A stretch of DNA of 64,000 nucleotides from Rhipicephalus microplus (GCF_043290135.1 NC_134705.1:42597271-42661270); one strand, 5' to 3'; numbered from the stretch's first letter, positions 22,127-34,711 are shown. Notes: generated by a model not told the origin, from the sequence alone. Made by a program: numbers and translations.

Positions 22127-23374
22127 AAAAAAGTGCACCCAACACCTTACAGATGCGTAGCGGCTACCTCGCTTACCCGCAGAAAGACGAGAAATGTTGG
22201 GGCGAGTGCTAGCTCACACCACAAAAATTGTGACTTATGGCGTAGTCAATACCATGTAAAAAGCCGAAATTTTAAACGCACTTGGCCTGGCCCCAACATG
22301 ACGCTTTGCTCAGAATTCACATTAGGCAGTATCATAATGATTGGTGAGTTGCGTTCTCTCTGTCTTATTCAACAATAGACAACCTCTGAAAGGCACCAAT
22401 GCAGTAAGTGCAGGGACGCATCTAGGTGAGCATGTAAACATAGTATTAGGCAAATGTAACTGGCAGTCATACACTTCTGGTATTCCCTGAAATTGCGACC
22501 TGCACCAACGCCTCACATCAAAGATGAAGATCAGAGACACCAAATTCTAATTGCCTCCCTAACGAATGTGTGGGTGCCTTAGATGACAGGGTGGTGAACA
22601 ATGAGAAAAAAAAGCCTTCCCTAAGCTGCGCCCTTCATTTGGTAATACACTGCAAATAACAGTCTAAAATAGAGAGATCAAAGCATTGGTAAATAAATCA
22701 CACAGCAGCCTTACGGTCATGGCCTCGGAAAAAAACTCTGTTGACAGCGCAGGTCAAATAGTCCGTGTACAGGCAGGATCCAGTGTAAATGGTCGTTGTG
22801 TCTGGAATAAGTGGAGGGCATGAAGACACGTATCAACTTCAGGAAAGAGTGGTCACATGATTTATTTAAAAAAGAACGTAATGTCATACACTATATCATG
22901 TGTAGATGGCGGAGGACGGTAAAAGATTGAAGCGTTCTAAACAATCGTGACAGCGACATTACCAGTTCACATTTGCTCTTCTCTAGTATTGCGCAAGTCT
23001 CGAAGCTGAGCAGTTCCACGGAGACACTCAGGCAATGGCATTGGACTAAATTCTGAAATCCTATAGCTAGGAATAATGGGCGAAGAATACAGGATATGCG
23101 TCATTTATGCTGTAACCAATATTTTGCACAAACAATGCGCTTAATATACAATTCACCGGCAACTTTATATGAATCAACCTTGTGCAGAAGTGCGCAACGT
23201 TTGCACAAGAACACGAGAGAAAAGCAATTGTGTCTATTTTGATGTGTTCTCGTATACGAATCGTGCGCTTTCTACCATTATATTAATGCTCTACGCAGCC
23301 GGAAGAAACTGATAGGCAAGTGAACAACGAGAAGAGCCGTTTCCGGTATAGCACTGTTGTTTATGGTAGACGGG
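22127..23374. other. No gene recognised
   Basis: Nothing with a domain, terminus or splice pattern was seen on either strand. Confidence 0.4.
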
Positions 23375-23458
23375 GCACCACTAGGTGCCGCAGACACGCA
23401 GCTTGGCACGTGTTTGCGTGGTTCGCAAAATTTTGTTGTTGAGTGTATATGCGTTTAT
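23375..23458 (+). repeat. Short dispersed repeat, copy 1
   Basis: About 80 bp (GGTGCCGCAGACACG, TGGCACGTGTTTGCGTGGT, CGCAAAATTTTG) matching 60860-60945 at about three positions in four. Family unknown. Confidence 0.55.
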
Positions 23459-23591
23459 AGCAGCCAACAATTGTTTTCGCCTGTGGGCAATACCGACAAG
23501 CAACTATAATTATTAGTCATGTTGTCGTGTAGCTCTTGCGTCGGTCTGTTGAAAAAATTCCGCCATATCCACGAAGTGAATGATGATGAGT

Positions 23592-24048
23592 GGGCGAAGC
23601 TCCGGAGGTAAACCTGGTAAACCATGAATCCTCTGTACATTTTGCCCACTCGATTTTATTACATCGCTCCCCCTAGCGTACGTCGCCGCACTAAATCAAA
23701 CGATTGCCTTCAACCAATGACACGCGCCATATGTGACATCATTCCTATTTTATAAGATCTCGCGTCTTTCATCAACTACAAGTACCGCTTTCTAGTTTAT
23801 AACATCTTGCATCTTTTCATCATCAGCTACAAGTACCACCATCTAGTAAACACTACAAGAACTAAACGAGAGGTGGCTACATACAGGAGACGGTACCGCC
23901 ATCTAGTGAACACTGCAAGAACTAAACTAGAGGTGGCTACATACAGGGGACGGTACCGCCATCTAGTGAACACTGCAAGAACTAAACTAGAGGTGGCTAC
24001 ATACAGGCTACAGGGGACGCACAGCCCACGCCCTAAGGAGCTTCGCCC
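23592..24048. mobile_element. MITE-like element with 60-bp minisatellite
   Basis: Inverted termini GGGCGAAGCTCCGGAGG (23592-23608) and, inverted, GGGCGAAGCTCCTTAGG (24032-24048) match at 15 of 17 positions. The 457-bp interior is non-coding except for the tandem array at 23834-24007. I infer a non-autonomous DNA transposon; no convincing target duplication was found. Confidence 0.6.
23834..24007 (+). repeat. 60-bp tandem repeat, about 2.9 units
   Basis: Units start at 23834, 23894 and 23954; units 2 and 3 are nearly identical. Each contains CCGCCATCTAGTGAAC, whose complement CACTAGATGGCGG resembles a CTCF site. Because 60 is a multiple of three an open frame (23807-24052) runs through it encoding RYRHLVNTARTKLEVATYRG-like repeats, which I regard as incidental. 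Confidence 0.9.
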
Positions 24049-24069
24049 CTAAAAGAAATTCGTGTATCG

Positions 24070-25210
24070 GAGCTTTCTCGCCCGTGTTGTGCTAGAGAAA
24101 GAATAAATGGTGGAGAAGGAAGGATAGGGAGGCCAAGCAGTCCGTGATAACGCGCTTTCTACCCTTCACGTGGCAACGAGATGGCGAGATGGAAAAAAGA
24201 AGAGGAAAGAGAGGAAACGTTCAGATACATAGCATAACGCACAGCACGTGCACAAGAACCTAGTCAATAAGAGTTCAATAATCTGGCGTCAAATGCGACA
24301 TCGCAATCACAGCCGCCTGTCCAGGTCCACCTTCCTAGAAACCCTCAGCAGTTTCTTGGCCGCCTTGTACACGACATGCTAGAACAGATTCAACAGAGAT
24401 TGGTCTATTGACTGGGTGCGCTACAATGAATACTAGTGATTTTCACTGCATATTAGAGGCCGCACAGTCGCACAGGATGTGGCGTAGTGTCTCTTTGCAA
24501 CTACAGGCACTGCATAGACTATTGTTGGCTAATGAATGCAATGAGGAAGGAATAATATTTCGTAAATTCTACACCAAACCATGAACGTTAAAGCAGTGTG
24601 GCCTCTATTCGGTGCGATCCAGGTGGCATATAGAGGTCAATCAAATAGCGCAGGTAATGTTGATCTTGGTCCGGTTTTGACTGATATGGGGGGTTTAACG
24701 TCCCAAAATCACCATATGATTATGAGAGACGCCGTAGTGGAGGACTCCGAAATTTCGACGACCTGGGGTTCGTTAACGTGCACCCAAATGTGAGCACACG
24801 GGCCTTCAACATTTCTGCCTCCATCGGAAATGCAGCCGCCGCAGCCGGGATGAGGTTGGTCCGCTTAACTGGCTGCTTAGTGGGTACCATAGAGAGAGCG
24901 CCATCTCCAGCGCAAGCCCTCGAAGTCTGTTGGCCGCGTAAGACCTTCAAAGTAGTATGGTGTCCTCGTGTGTGCCGTCAAGAGCAGTCCGAGCGGCATT
25001 ATCAGGGGGTTTGTTTCCTATGACATCGCATTGAATTGGAAGCCGCTGGAACGCAAGTGGCTCCCTTTCTCATGGAATGTGTTACGAAAATGCAGAATTT
25101 CCAATACGAGCAGTTCGTATGGGCCACGACGCAGCGCTGATAGCACAGATTGTAGGGCTGCCATGAAGTCGGCTAAGATCGACCATTGTTAAGGTGGTTC
25201 GCGATCAACC
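24070..25210 (-). pseudogene. LINE 3' part with RNase H and zinc knuckle, interrupted by a SINE
   Basis: Minus strand, high to low coordinate. An RNase H-like segment reads WSILADFMAALQSVLSALRR, followed by HEKGSHLRSSGFQFNAMS (about 25195-25025); the family pattern here is a D-S motif then a W-x-P-S/G-H motif. An RNase H tail follows (about 24985-24890). A SINE then interrupts it. The C-terminal region resumes with LWLG-like SWFGVEFT and a zinc knuckle CSACSCKETLRHILCDC (about 24515-24465), and ends with SIDQSLLN / VDLDRRL before a non-coding 3' part. Frames shift repeatedly. RNase H plus CCHC tail places it near the I-type LINE group. Confidence 0.65.
24682..24875 (-). repeat. tRNA-derived SINE, diverged copy inside LINE
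   Basis: Minus orientation: the 3' half (GTTTAACGTCCCAAAA, AGAGACGCCGTAGTGGAGG, TTAACGTGCACCCAAAT) is well preserved; the tRNA-like head at the right is eroded. Lies within the RNase H LINE of the same strand. Confidence 0.85.
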
Positions 25211-28200
25211 AAACAAAAGGAAGCGTGCACAACAGCTAGTTCCACAGCTGTTGACATCGTGGGTGGTCAGTCCTGATAATGATTGTCATAGCTCTTGCTC
25301 GCACAACTACTGCACGGGACGAAGACAGGAGGTTTGTGGAACCATAAGTACATATATACACGGTCCGCATAAAAGAGGCAGATAGAGTTACTCCAGCACA
25401 GGCGATGGCATCGAAGATTTTTTCTGGATTCCTGGCACTCAGAAGTTCACTGCGGGTTGAATAAGGCACCAAGAGGGCATCGATGATTTAGATGCCATGT
25501 GGAAGCCCGGGGGAAGTTTGTAGTTTTATTTGACCATAGATTTAGCGAACCATGCTTGGCGTCTGTCTGAAGTCAGCGTGACATGGCCATGACTGGAAGC
25601 ACGGGCTAATTGTCTGATGTACGTTCTCACGATTACGGCCGTAATGTGAGTGCACTGGATAACAATCGCAATGGTTGCCTCTGTTGACGTACATCCGGGC
25701 AAATCGAGGCACATTTTGAGTGATTGCACTTGTACTGCCTTTTTATGTGGTTCTTAAAGGGAAAAGAAGAGTAAAGTGAGCCCCGTAACTGTCTGCTTCA
25801 CGTTCGACATCCGACAGTAGCTCACAAGGGATGGGGGGAGACGAGGGAATTAAAAGGTAGGATTAAAATGTATATATAGAGAGAGGAATGAGAGAGCGAG
25901 GCGCAGGGATCGCGAGACCTGCAGAGACCTAATACTTGTTTTGTAAGCATTTCTCAGCACAGGCAGGCTATATTTAAAAAAAACCGTGAAACAGCGCTCC
26001 GCATAGTTCAGCATCACGTGTACTAGTCGCTGAGAAAGGAACTGTAATGCATGCGATAACAGTCTGCGAGAACGCCGATCGCAGTAACTCACTAAAACAC
26101 GGCGTCAGTCTGATTGTCGAAAGCAGCTCATGTCACGATTTTGTTATCTTTCAGGCCAGCAAGAAATTCCACTGGAAAAAAGTGTTTGCTTTTGTAAACG
26201 CTGCGAAGGTCTACCAATGGACTGAACAGTGATAGTCGGCAGTCTAATGAAACCGCTGTACCAAGGTGAAGGACAAGCAGAGAGCAAGCTGAACAAAATG
26301 GTGGCATGTGAGTGGCTTAATTTTTTATGCCGTTCTGCCTTTTAATTATTGCCCAATAATAACTTACAGGCCCTTAATAAATTGGCAGCCCATATTCACA
26401 CAGTAGCAATAAAAATATATACAAACAATCGCTGGCTGAGAATTTAACGTCCGCACTTTGTTGTTTTGCTGCTTTGTTTAAGTTTGTCTATGTGTCAGGT
26501 GTAAAAATGTGACGAGACAATGAACTCGACTAAAAAGCACAGAATGCGCACAAGGTACGCACACACACGTCAGTTACCGACCTGTGAGGTGCTTACTGCT
26601 TTATGCGGCACGTTGTAGTACCTGTCCTATATAGGTCAAAGCAAAGTTTTTTTTTTTTCAAATGCAAAATTGTAGAACCCAAAAAGGCACCGGTCACTCG
26701 ATACCGTTTGAGTTCCGGACGACGGTGCACCATGCTTGTGAACTTAGCACGCGCTTGTTCTAAGCGGATTATTCTTTAGAAGCTTCCACTGGTTTTGGGA
26801 ATCATGGTTTCTGTTGCCTGACAGCAAGCATGTGCACGTAAATATAAAAATTACCATAGCATACCAACGACACACCGGGATGGAAGCCTCAAAGTACGAG
26901 TGGGAACATAACAGATTTTATTTCATTTCAACAAAGCATGTTGCTTAATTAGTGGATTTGTTGTATAGAGAAAATAGGTGCGGCACACGAAAAACACGAG
27001 GAACATAAACCCATATATGTAGGTCAGTGTATTCAGTTCACCCCACTTAATTAGCAGCTCAGCCATTTTCTTAATCAGGATTCCACCTATCCGCGCACCA
27101 AAAATAGAAAGCTTCGATAAATTACTTCTGTTCATAATAATGCGTGCGTAGTGCTGCTTCCGAGTATAATGTTCCGGTGTTATGCGCACCTCTTTCTCCT
27201 GAATTTGTCAAGGATGTCTTAACGCGTTCCAGATACTGGGCGAAAGGTACCGAAATAATCGCAATGCATTGAGCATATCTGAACTTTATTTGAAAGACAA
27301 ACAGGGAAAACAGCTTTCATGCCAGTAGATTTCAAAAGCATGCGTTGAATGCACTAAATCTTTTCGCAGTACTGTCACTAAGATTCAAAGCTCCTTCCTC
27401 ACAGTTTCCTAACATTTGGCGAAGAAAACGGAAGGCGTCCATAACTCATGAATGAATCTCTGTGGGGGGGGGGGGGTCGTGATGTACATAACGAAAAAAA
27501 TCTTAAATTGACTGACGATGCCACCACCAAGTTAAACAACGTAACACGCACCATGGTCCAGGAAATAGGTGACCTTCTCGGGCGCTTCTCCGTCATCAAC
27601 GTAGAAAGTAACGTTTGTCCTGCATAAAAAAAAACAAATTTGTACACATACACAAATCGCCCGCTCTTTGACAAAAGAAAATAACAGTGCACAAACGCTG
27701 AGTTACAAACATGATGCCGTGGTTCTGTGAAGATACTCCACTTTTTTCTAGAGCCTTAGGTTTCATACCGATTTGTGAAACTACCCGGCAGTAAAACATT
27801 TAAGAGTTATTTCAGTTCTTTTCTTAATCTGATCTATCTGTAGAAGGAGAAAACACGTTTGTTACAGATAAAAGTTTCAGACGTAAAGACTCTTTTCTAG
27901 CACACAAGATTCATATGAGCTAATTGGTTCACAGTGGCGAGATCTATATCGGCTCAACAGGGCAGCACCTTATCGAGTAAACAAGGGAGCATGATGACTT
28001 CACTATACACAACAGCATCTCGTTGACAATGCATACACCTAAGGAATCATTGTAGGCACTACGAATGTCAGGTTCCTTAGGAAAAGTGAGCAAACGAACT
28101 TAAACATCCATCAATATTGAGTAAGACGTAGGCAAGTGCCTCAGTGGCACTTCAGTGGTTGGGGCTATAGGGCTTATCCCATTATTACTCAGGACAGCTG

Positions 28201-28299
28201 TGGCACAGTGGTTTACAGCCACAATGGCAAGGACGGGTACACCAGGATTTGCCTATTGTCTGCTAACTTGCTTGGGGCATGACACGCACTTGTGCATTT
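25211..28299. other. No gene recognised
   Basis: The first 250 bases may be further, very decayed, LINE (minus). Otherwise no domains, termini or splice-supported frames. A G homopolymer occurs near 27463-27476. Confidence 0.4.
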
Positions 28300-31200
28300 C
28301 TTTAATGGGACGTTCTGGCTCTTGTTTTGGTTGAAAGAAAAATATTTCTGGACGACTTGAGCAGATTTGAGTGGGCCAGTCTAAACTCGTCAAGATGCGG
28401 AATGGGGACAATTGGGATTGAATTCACAAATCTTTCTTTTGGCTACACACATTTTTTAGCAAGGAATTATCTATACTGAGAGGGTACGATAGCCACGTCA
28501 TGAGTTTACCTTACACAAAATTTTTGAGGGCAATGAGGACACACAAAAGGCAATGAAACTACATGGAAAGAAAAAAGTGCGTGACGATGATAGCAAGGTA
28601 GCACACAAAGCATCTAACATCGAGAGTACACAATGGTTGATAGCCAATGATTTGCTGCATATCAACTTCAAGTTCCGAGGGCATTTGCTACAGCGCTCAC
28701 GCACTGCCGCGTTGCAACTAGCGTATGGTTGTCCTGTGCAAACCCACGCGCTTGCGTTCCATCAATGACCGTAGCTAAAAAAAGTAATAGTTCTATGGCT
28801 TTAAGTAATAACTCGTGTGCTATCTCACCAAGTGGAAGCGAACAACACTCCAGACTGAGCAAAAATGGATGCATCCAATGTTTGAAGATGAGCCCCAAGT
28901 GTCTTCCCGGGCTTAACGCGACAAGTTACCTTGCAATTTATTAAAGCTGCGCGTGCTACTCAACTTACCCGGCAGTGTCTAACATTGGTTAGTATTGACT
29001 GTAGGGGGGTTTTGTAGCTAGACGCAACAGATTGACTTTCTCACATTAATGTCATTACAAGACACAGTTGCGGCTTTTGTTACTGTGGAGGAATTCTGCA
29101 GAAATATAAAACAGCAGTATTGAAACGGTATCGTGAGTGTAACGTCACAGCTTTTATGCCCCGCATCATTTTGATAAATCAAGAATGCGAGAACAGACGT
29201 ACGCTTACGCTTCGATATGTGACCACGTAAAACAAGCGACATTCCTCGGGAGGTGTTTCAGTGCTTATGCTTTTCAGAAAACGTGATGCAGTTATTCGGT
29301 TGTGCGGCGTTTTCGTGAACAAACAAAAAACAAGAGATGTTCATGAGTCTCGGCGTGAAGTGACAATACCACATGCGCGAAACAGAAGGGAAAAAAAGAG
29401 AGAGCCAGCTTATCCTATCGAAGTGATCGATATGATAAAGACGATCTTCTGGGGCAGCAGACGTCATGGAAAGTTCGGAAAATTGGTGTAGGATGCTTGG
29501 AGAGCATAAAAAAGGGGACCACGCGTTTTATTGAAGTGACAGCCACCCAGAAAGAAAGATAAATTGTGACGGTCTTGATATTTAGGAATCAAAGCTAATG
29601 AAGAGATTTGTGAGCTGATTAGCAAAAGTTTGCTTACATGATGATAATGAAAACAAACTGTGTATGATTTAGTGAAGGAGACTATAGTGACATTGAATTC
29701 AGGATAGTTGATTAGCGTAGTCATGCGCTGATATAAAGTGCACAATAAAGTACAGCCACACTTGGTGGCTTCTACCTTTTAGTCACCTTGGGCGAACGCA
29801 TTCCAATTCTTTTTTTCAATTTATAACCAAGATTCAGAGCTTGTTTTGCATTTGGCATCTTTTGAGGGAATGACGATATATTAACAATGACGCAAAATGC
29901 TGCAGTGGCAAGCTCTCATCTCAAACACTGCAGCAGTCAACGAGTGGTTACAGTGTTCAACTACAATGTAGGAGAACTGGTTTCAATTTGCGGTGGCGCC
30001 GAGCCGCAAGCGATTTTTTTGACAGGTGGCCCGACCTGAAAATATGCGTTTCGGCGTGCACTCTTTTCTTTATAACGTGGCTTTTGCTCTTTTTTCACTC
30101 CCCTTTTGACCCAATTGTGCCGCACCGTGCTCCGCCATGAATTACAGACATCAGGGCTCATATTTTCCCTCTCCAACTTCTGTTATCGCAAGAGTCCCCT
30201 GTGCTGAAACACCAATATTAGTGCGCAAACACCATCATTACCTGGTATATTACTTTTGGCGTGTCTGGATATACGACCAGTGGTCAGACATCAAGATCTT
30301 GTCAAGAAACACCTAGAAATGCAGTGAGGTAATTGCTTGCGGCCAAGATGACTGGCTTTGTCACGACACCTTTTAGAGTTAGTTTTGTGGGATTCATTAC
30401 ACGCAGAAAGCACAAAAGGCACGGAAAAAGAGACAAGGTACAAACAGAGTAATGAGTTTCCGTATTCTCTTTCGGTACCTGTCATGTTGTGCCTTCCATG
30501 TAATTCTGCTGCCATTAGTAATGAAGAACTACAGTGGGCTCTGCTGAGGGGGTCTCCGATCGTTCCAAGAAAAACAGTATATTGACAAATTTACGTCTTA
30601 GACAGTAGCTCTGCTTTTGGTTGCTTCATGAAACTCTTACTTCGTCTGCTCGCGTTTGTCGTCTGCTTACATGAGAGCTTGTGGCGGAGGTTTTGGCTTC
30701 ACCACGCAATTACTCCCAGGTTAGATGATCACTGTCTCACGCAAAATACGAATCAGCGGCTGGCTCTACATGTAAACTTTTATTTTTTGTTTACTTATCT
30801 GTACTGCAATCTTCAGAGAGAATTTTAGAGAAGTGACTGTACATTCGTTAGGTTCACGAATCGGAAAACACAATTACAAATAAAGCGAAAAGTATTGACA
30901 GGCTTTCGGAAGATGAAAACAATGCAAAAACACAATAATTTGCAATGAACAGGCCCAAGGGCACCCAATAAAATAAATACCGCTGTATTCATGATGACCA
31001 CTGGCGTAGAATAAACACTGCAGTGGTTGAAATAACGAGCACTACTACATGTAATAGAGTAAACAGTTATAATATGTAATAAATGGCTGCTAATTTTTGC
31101 TGGAAAATTTCAGCCAAGGTTTGCTCAAAAATCATGAGGATTTGCACATTTTAAATGTCATATAAAATTACTAGAGGCATTTTATCCAGATTACTTGCCA

Positions 31201-31564
31201 TATTATTGCAGCCTTCATCAATATCTGAGCAGTGAAGGAGGAAATGCTAAGAGTGGTTCGCACCACCCTTGGGATTTACTCGTGCCAGAGCTGTTTTTAC
31301 AAAAAAACTTTGCTTTGTGAATCCACTTACGGGTATTTTTTGGTGGTGTAAGCAATTATATCAACTACATCACCATCGCTGATATGTTACTGCAGTCGAA
31401 GTGCTCTTTATTGCAGCAGCCGATGTGACAACAGTAACATCTTAAGACGTTATTTTTCATTTCGTAAATTGAGTTACACAACAAAATTCCTCTTACGCGA
31501 AAATTTTTTCCTTAGTGAGTTTGTCACTATGAAAGCAGTAGTTCTTCTGAACTTCATCTCGTGA
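28300..31564. other. No gene recognised
   Basis: Several 65-93-codon frames on both strands without family signature. One at 30628-30828 begins with a hydrophobic MKLLLRLLAFVVC stretch resembling a signal peptide, but nothing supports a mature protein or exon junction. Confidence 0.4.
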
Positions 31565-31589
31565 CAAATAGGCAGTCTTGGACAGAAAC

Positions 31590-31745
31590 TAGTTACTTGT
31601 TACGCGTTGCTGGTAACCAGTTACTTTTTTCAGATACTTGTAACTGTAACTAGTTACTTTTGATTTAGAGATGCTTGTAACTGTAACATTGTTACTTTTT
31701 TACTGAGTAAGTGTAACAAAAAATACAGTTACAGTTACTTTTGTT
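31590..31745. repeat. Left subterminal TAACTG/AGTTAC array of hAT element
   Basis: Repeated AGTTACTT, TTGTAACTGTAAC and ACAGTTACAGTTACTT words in both orientations. The right end (34545-34690) carries the same motif. Such arrays near hAT ends are known transposase-binding regions in other members; here that role is inferred. Confidence 0.85.
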
Positions 31746-33412
31746 TTTGTAATAAATTATCTAACAGCCACACTCGTTAGAGGCCGACGCTAAACGCTTT
31801 TCATTTTTTCGAACTTTTTTTACAGTATCCTCTCCACCTTTCGACTTTCGACGGCTCCCGACGCAGTTTAAGGGAACAGATCGCTTCAGGTAGGTTAAAG
31901 CCTTCGGGTAGGTTAAAAGGCTGCTTCTGTTTTAATCTCATTGTGTACACCGAGGTTGCCTATTTTTATTATCTTATCCTTCCCAACAAGAAACTAAATT
32001 AAGCTGCAAATCTACTTCAGCTGCGTTCTTTTTTTTATGATCGCAATAAATTAATGAGCCTGGCATGCTGCAATCGCTGATCTCACTGACTATGGAGAGT
32101 TGCGCGCATGCCCTCAACTGTTGCATATTAAGGCACATTTTGTAACCCTAGAATTTACGACAAACTTCTGCATATCCTTCGCAAATCTAGATAGTCATGT
32201 GGTTATTTTGTAGAGTCAGAATTTAAAACACAAATATGTTCTACAGAGATATTGTACAAAGCCCGGAGACTAGAAAAGACAAGAGACAAATGCAATGCAC
32301 ACACAACAAAAGCTTTACGCTTTGTTTCGTCTGTCGTACTTTTAAAAAAACCTGGATTTCTGTTTTAATGAGATATTTGCAATTTTCTAAAGCCTATTAT
32401 TGTGCTACATTACATATTAGGGCTACTGATCATCGGTGCCATGCAATAGTTTTTTTTTCCTGTTAGGAGTGAACCACAGATGTAAACCGCCCCAAAAACG
32501 TGCGGAGTACGAAACTTCCGAGGAAGCTATATTCCGGCTTTGTCTGAGAACATAACCTCCAAATAGATGTTCCGGCCTGTAGTATAGTCCTTGCGAGCTA
32601 CATAGTTACCAGCTATTTAAAAAGCGCCACGTGCTAACAGAGCAGAAATTCGCAATTGCAGTAGAGCCTACGCTCCGCAAATTTTTGGGTGTATTTATAC
32701 GTCTGCTTGGGCATAGTCGTTGCGTTTATCTTTATTTGTTAATGGATAATAAACTTCACTCTTTTCTTGCTTTTTCTAACACTTTTATTGTTAAGGGAGT
32801 GCTCTGTCTCGTATTTTTTTGTCCAGCTGTTGGCACTTTTACTTCATACTGCTTAACAAATTAGTCAATCAAAGCATATGGATGCTGTATAAAAATGTTG
32901 AACCTCCACTAGCTCATTTCCGCGCTAACTTGTTGGAAATTTTTATTTTTCGGGACACAGGGTCTTTGGAGAAGCTGAACGGGACCAAGATTTTGTGGCA
33001 AATAACATCACGGAGGTACTGGACAGTGGCTCGAACAATGATTCCTTTCAAGATATCCACTTGCCATGGCACGGCGTTTAGGTGTGCCGCGCACACCCTA
33101 AACGTCGTCGCTTCCGTCGATGCCGAAAATGCCGGCAACAACGGGACCTACCGCGAAATGATGAGGACCGTTTTCTCAAAACTGAAGACTCTTTGAAGGA
33201 AACAAAGCCAGTCTGTGCAGGCAGCCGAAGCAATAAAGGCTGCCTTGGGAAGGCATCTCCCTGTGCCGAATGCAACGCGATGGAATTCGTTGTTCAACGC
33301 CATGAAGTACGTAAACGAAGTACCAAAAGCGAGGATGGACGCAACATTCGACGCACTCTCGTTGCCACGATAGCAGCATGAGAAATCTATGTTCATTGAT
33401 GAATACTGCAAG

Positions 33413-33474
33413 GTATGTTTCGATTATTTGTTTAATATGATTCAGTGCATTGACTATATCTTTTATTTTTCCAG
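33413..33474 (+). other. Intron 1 (of those resolved) in hAT transposase
   Basis: 62 bp, GTATGTTT donor, TTTTTCCAG acceptor; removing it restores one frame across both flanking coding blocks. Confidence 0.75.
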
Positions 33475-33644
33475 GCGATGTACGCTGTGGCAAAGGCGCT
33501 GGATATACTACAAGGGGAACAATTTTAGTTCATGGGCGTCCTGCAGCCAACACTTCAATCTCTACTGCGGTATCAGCGATCCCTCCCGCCGCTTAAGTAC
33601 TGCACATCCCTTGATAGCAGTCTTCAGGACACAGTCAAGAAAAA

Positions 33645-33805
33645 GTGAGAGTAATTTCCTGTGCCCATCTCTTTGCTGTCCTATCTCATCGCCTGCTTTC
33701 GCAGGGGTGCATATGCATTCGTACCACGGATTGTCCGTGGTATGAATGAAAGTGAAATGTTTTTAACAGAGCCATACATTTTTTCTGTAACCTTTTTCAA
33801 TACAG
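33645..33805 (+). other. Intron 2 (of those resolved) in hAT transposase
   Basis: 161 bp, GTGAGAGTAA donor, TTTTTCAATACAG acceptor. Phase 2 joining gives a Lys codon and an uninterrupted frame on both sides. Confidence 0.75.
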
Positions 33806-34294
33806 GTTTTCTGGAGTTTTGGAGGATGCCGATCTGGCCCTGGCAGCGGCGGTACATCCAAAGTTCAAGCTTTTCTGGATGACTGCAGCGCAGAAAGCAG
33901 CGACGTTACGACTTCTTGAGGAAGAGTGTCATGCTCTAGAAGCAATTTTCAATGAAAATGCAGCCACCAGCGAAGAAACTAACGAAGACGACGTGTTTTT
34001 TCAGTTGCCTCATTCCTCCCTTTCATGCTCCGAGGTGCAACAATGGCTCAGCGATCCCGGAACTGACATCAGCGAGCTGGCGAAGTGCCCTAATACTAAG
34101 AAGATTTTCATTCAGCGAAATACAGGAATTCCGTCCAGTGCGCCGGCTGAACGGCTAATCAGCAAAGAACGCGACATTTTGTCCATCCAGAGGCGAAAGC
34201 TCTCCGATGAAAACTTTGAAAAGCAACTAATGCTAAAGTGTAACGAATTTTGCAAGCAAAATTCCTTGTCACCAAGTGTGCATAAACTGCATAA

Positions 34295-34317
34295 ACAACA
34301 AGAACAACAACAACAAG

Positions 34318-34355
<38 letters not shown>

Positions 34356-34371
34356 GAATAACAACAACAAA
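34295..34371 (+). repeat. (CAA)n microsatellite
   Basis: Imperfect CAA/GAA repeat at the 3' end of the hAT transposase frame, encoding a Gln-rich tail. Confidence 0.9.
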
Positions 34372-34544
34372 ACTGATGTGACAAAGTGAGCCTTACAGAA
34401 CGATTGATTATATTGGCCGACTTTTAAGTTTTTTTTTTCATCTAGGGTTTCACAACATGCAACTTTCATTACCTGCATGCCTTCCTACGCCATTAATCAT
34501 TGAAACCTATCGTTTGTTTTGTAATCAATTACTTATTTTACACA

Positions 34545-34690
34545 GTAACAAAAAATAACGACGTTACTTTTTCACTGTAACTGTAACTGTAACAAGTTAC
34601 TTTTACAAAATCTGTAACTGTAACTGTAACAGCGTTACTATTTTGCCTTCAGTAACTGTAACTGTAACACTATTACTTTTTACTGGTAAC
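34545..34690. repeat. Right subterminal TAACTG array of hAT element
   Basis: At least eight CTGTAACTGTAAC-type words in tandem, the counterpart of the left array. Confidence 0.85.
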
Positions 34691-34711
34691 GCACCCATGA
34701 CTACAAATAGG

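Larger units (their letters stand above)
32961..34361 (+). pseudogene. hAT transposase, C-terminal exons with two short introns
   Basis: An exon beginning at 32961 after a possible acceptor (GGGACACAG) reads VFGEAERDQDFVANNITEVL, then after a one-base frame break near 33080 RCAAHTLNVVASVDAEN and, later, NATRWNSLFNAMKYV (about 33270), both hAT hallmarks. Intron 33413-33474 (GTATGT...TTTTCCAG) joins DEYC-K to AMYAVAKALDILQGEQF. Intron 33645-33805 (GTGAGA...AATACAG, phase 2) joins DTVKKK to FSGVLEDADLALAAAVHPKF. The last exon carries the dimerisation region: IFIQRNTGIPSSAPAERL, then ILSIQRRKLSDENFEKQL. It ends in a CAA-repeat poly-glutamine tail at 34361. Stops at 33194, 33371 and 33527 make it inactive. 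The N-terminal BED-finger exon was not identified. Confidence 0.85.
31573..34703 (+). mobile_element. hAT-family DNA transposon, complete with target duplication
   Basis: The element is flanked by an exact 8-bp duplication CAAATAGG (31565-31572 and 34704-34711), the length made by hAT transposases. Its ends are short imperfect inverted repeats: CAGTCTTGGAC on the left and, inverted, TAGTCATGGGT on the right. About 170 bp at each end is an array of TAACTG/CAGTTA hexamers. Inside is a spliced hAT transposase in plus orientation. Length 3131 bp. Intact target duplication with stops in the gene suggests insertion as, or decay into, an inactive copy. Confidence 0.87.

Noticed and set aside
23807..24052. 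Repeat protein RYRHLVNTARTKLEVATYRG
   Set aside because: The 60-bp unit is divisible by three so any stop-free frame persists; location inside a MITE-like element argues against a gene.
30628..30828. Signal-peptide-like MKLLLRLLAFVVC frame
   Set aside because: No donor at a sensible place and no recognisable mature sequence; chance hydrophobic start cannot be excluded.
33550..34478. Minus-strand frames across the hAT region, including a poly-Cys/Leu frame
   Set aside because: Antisense shadows of the transposase and its CAA repeat.
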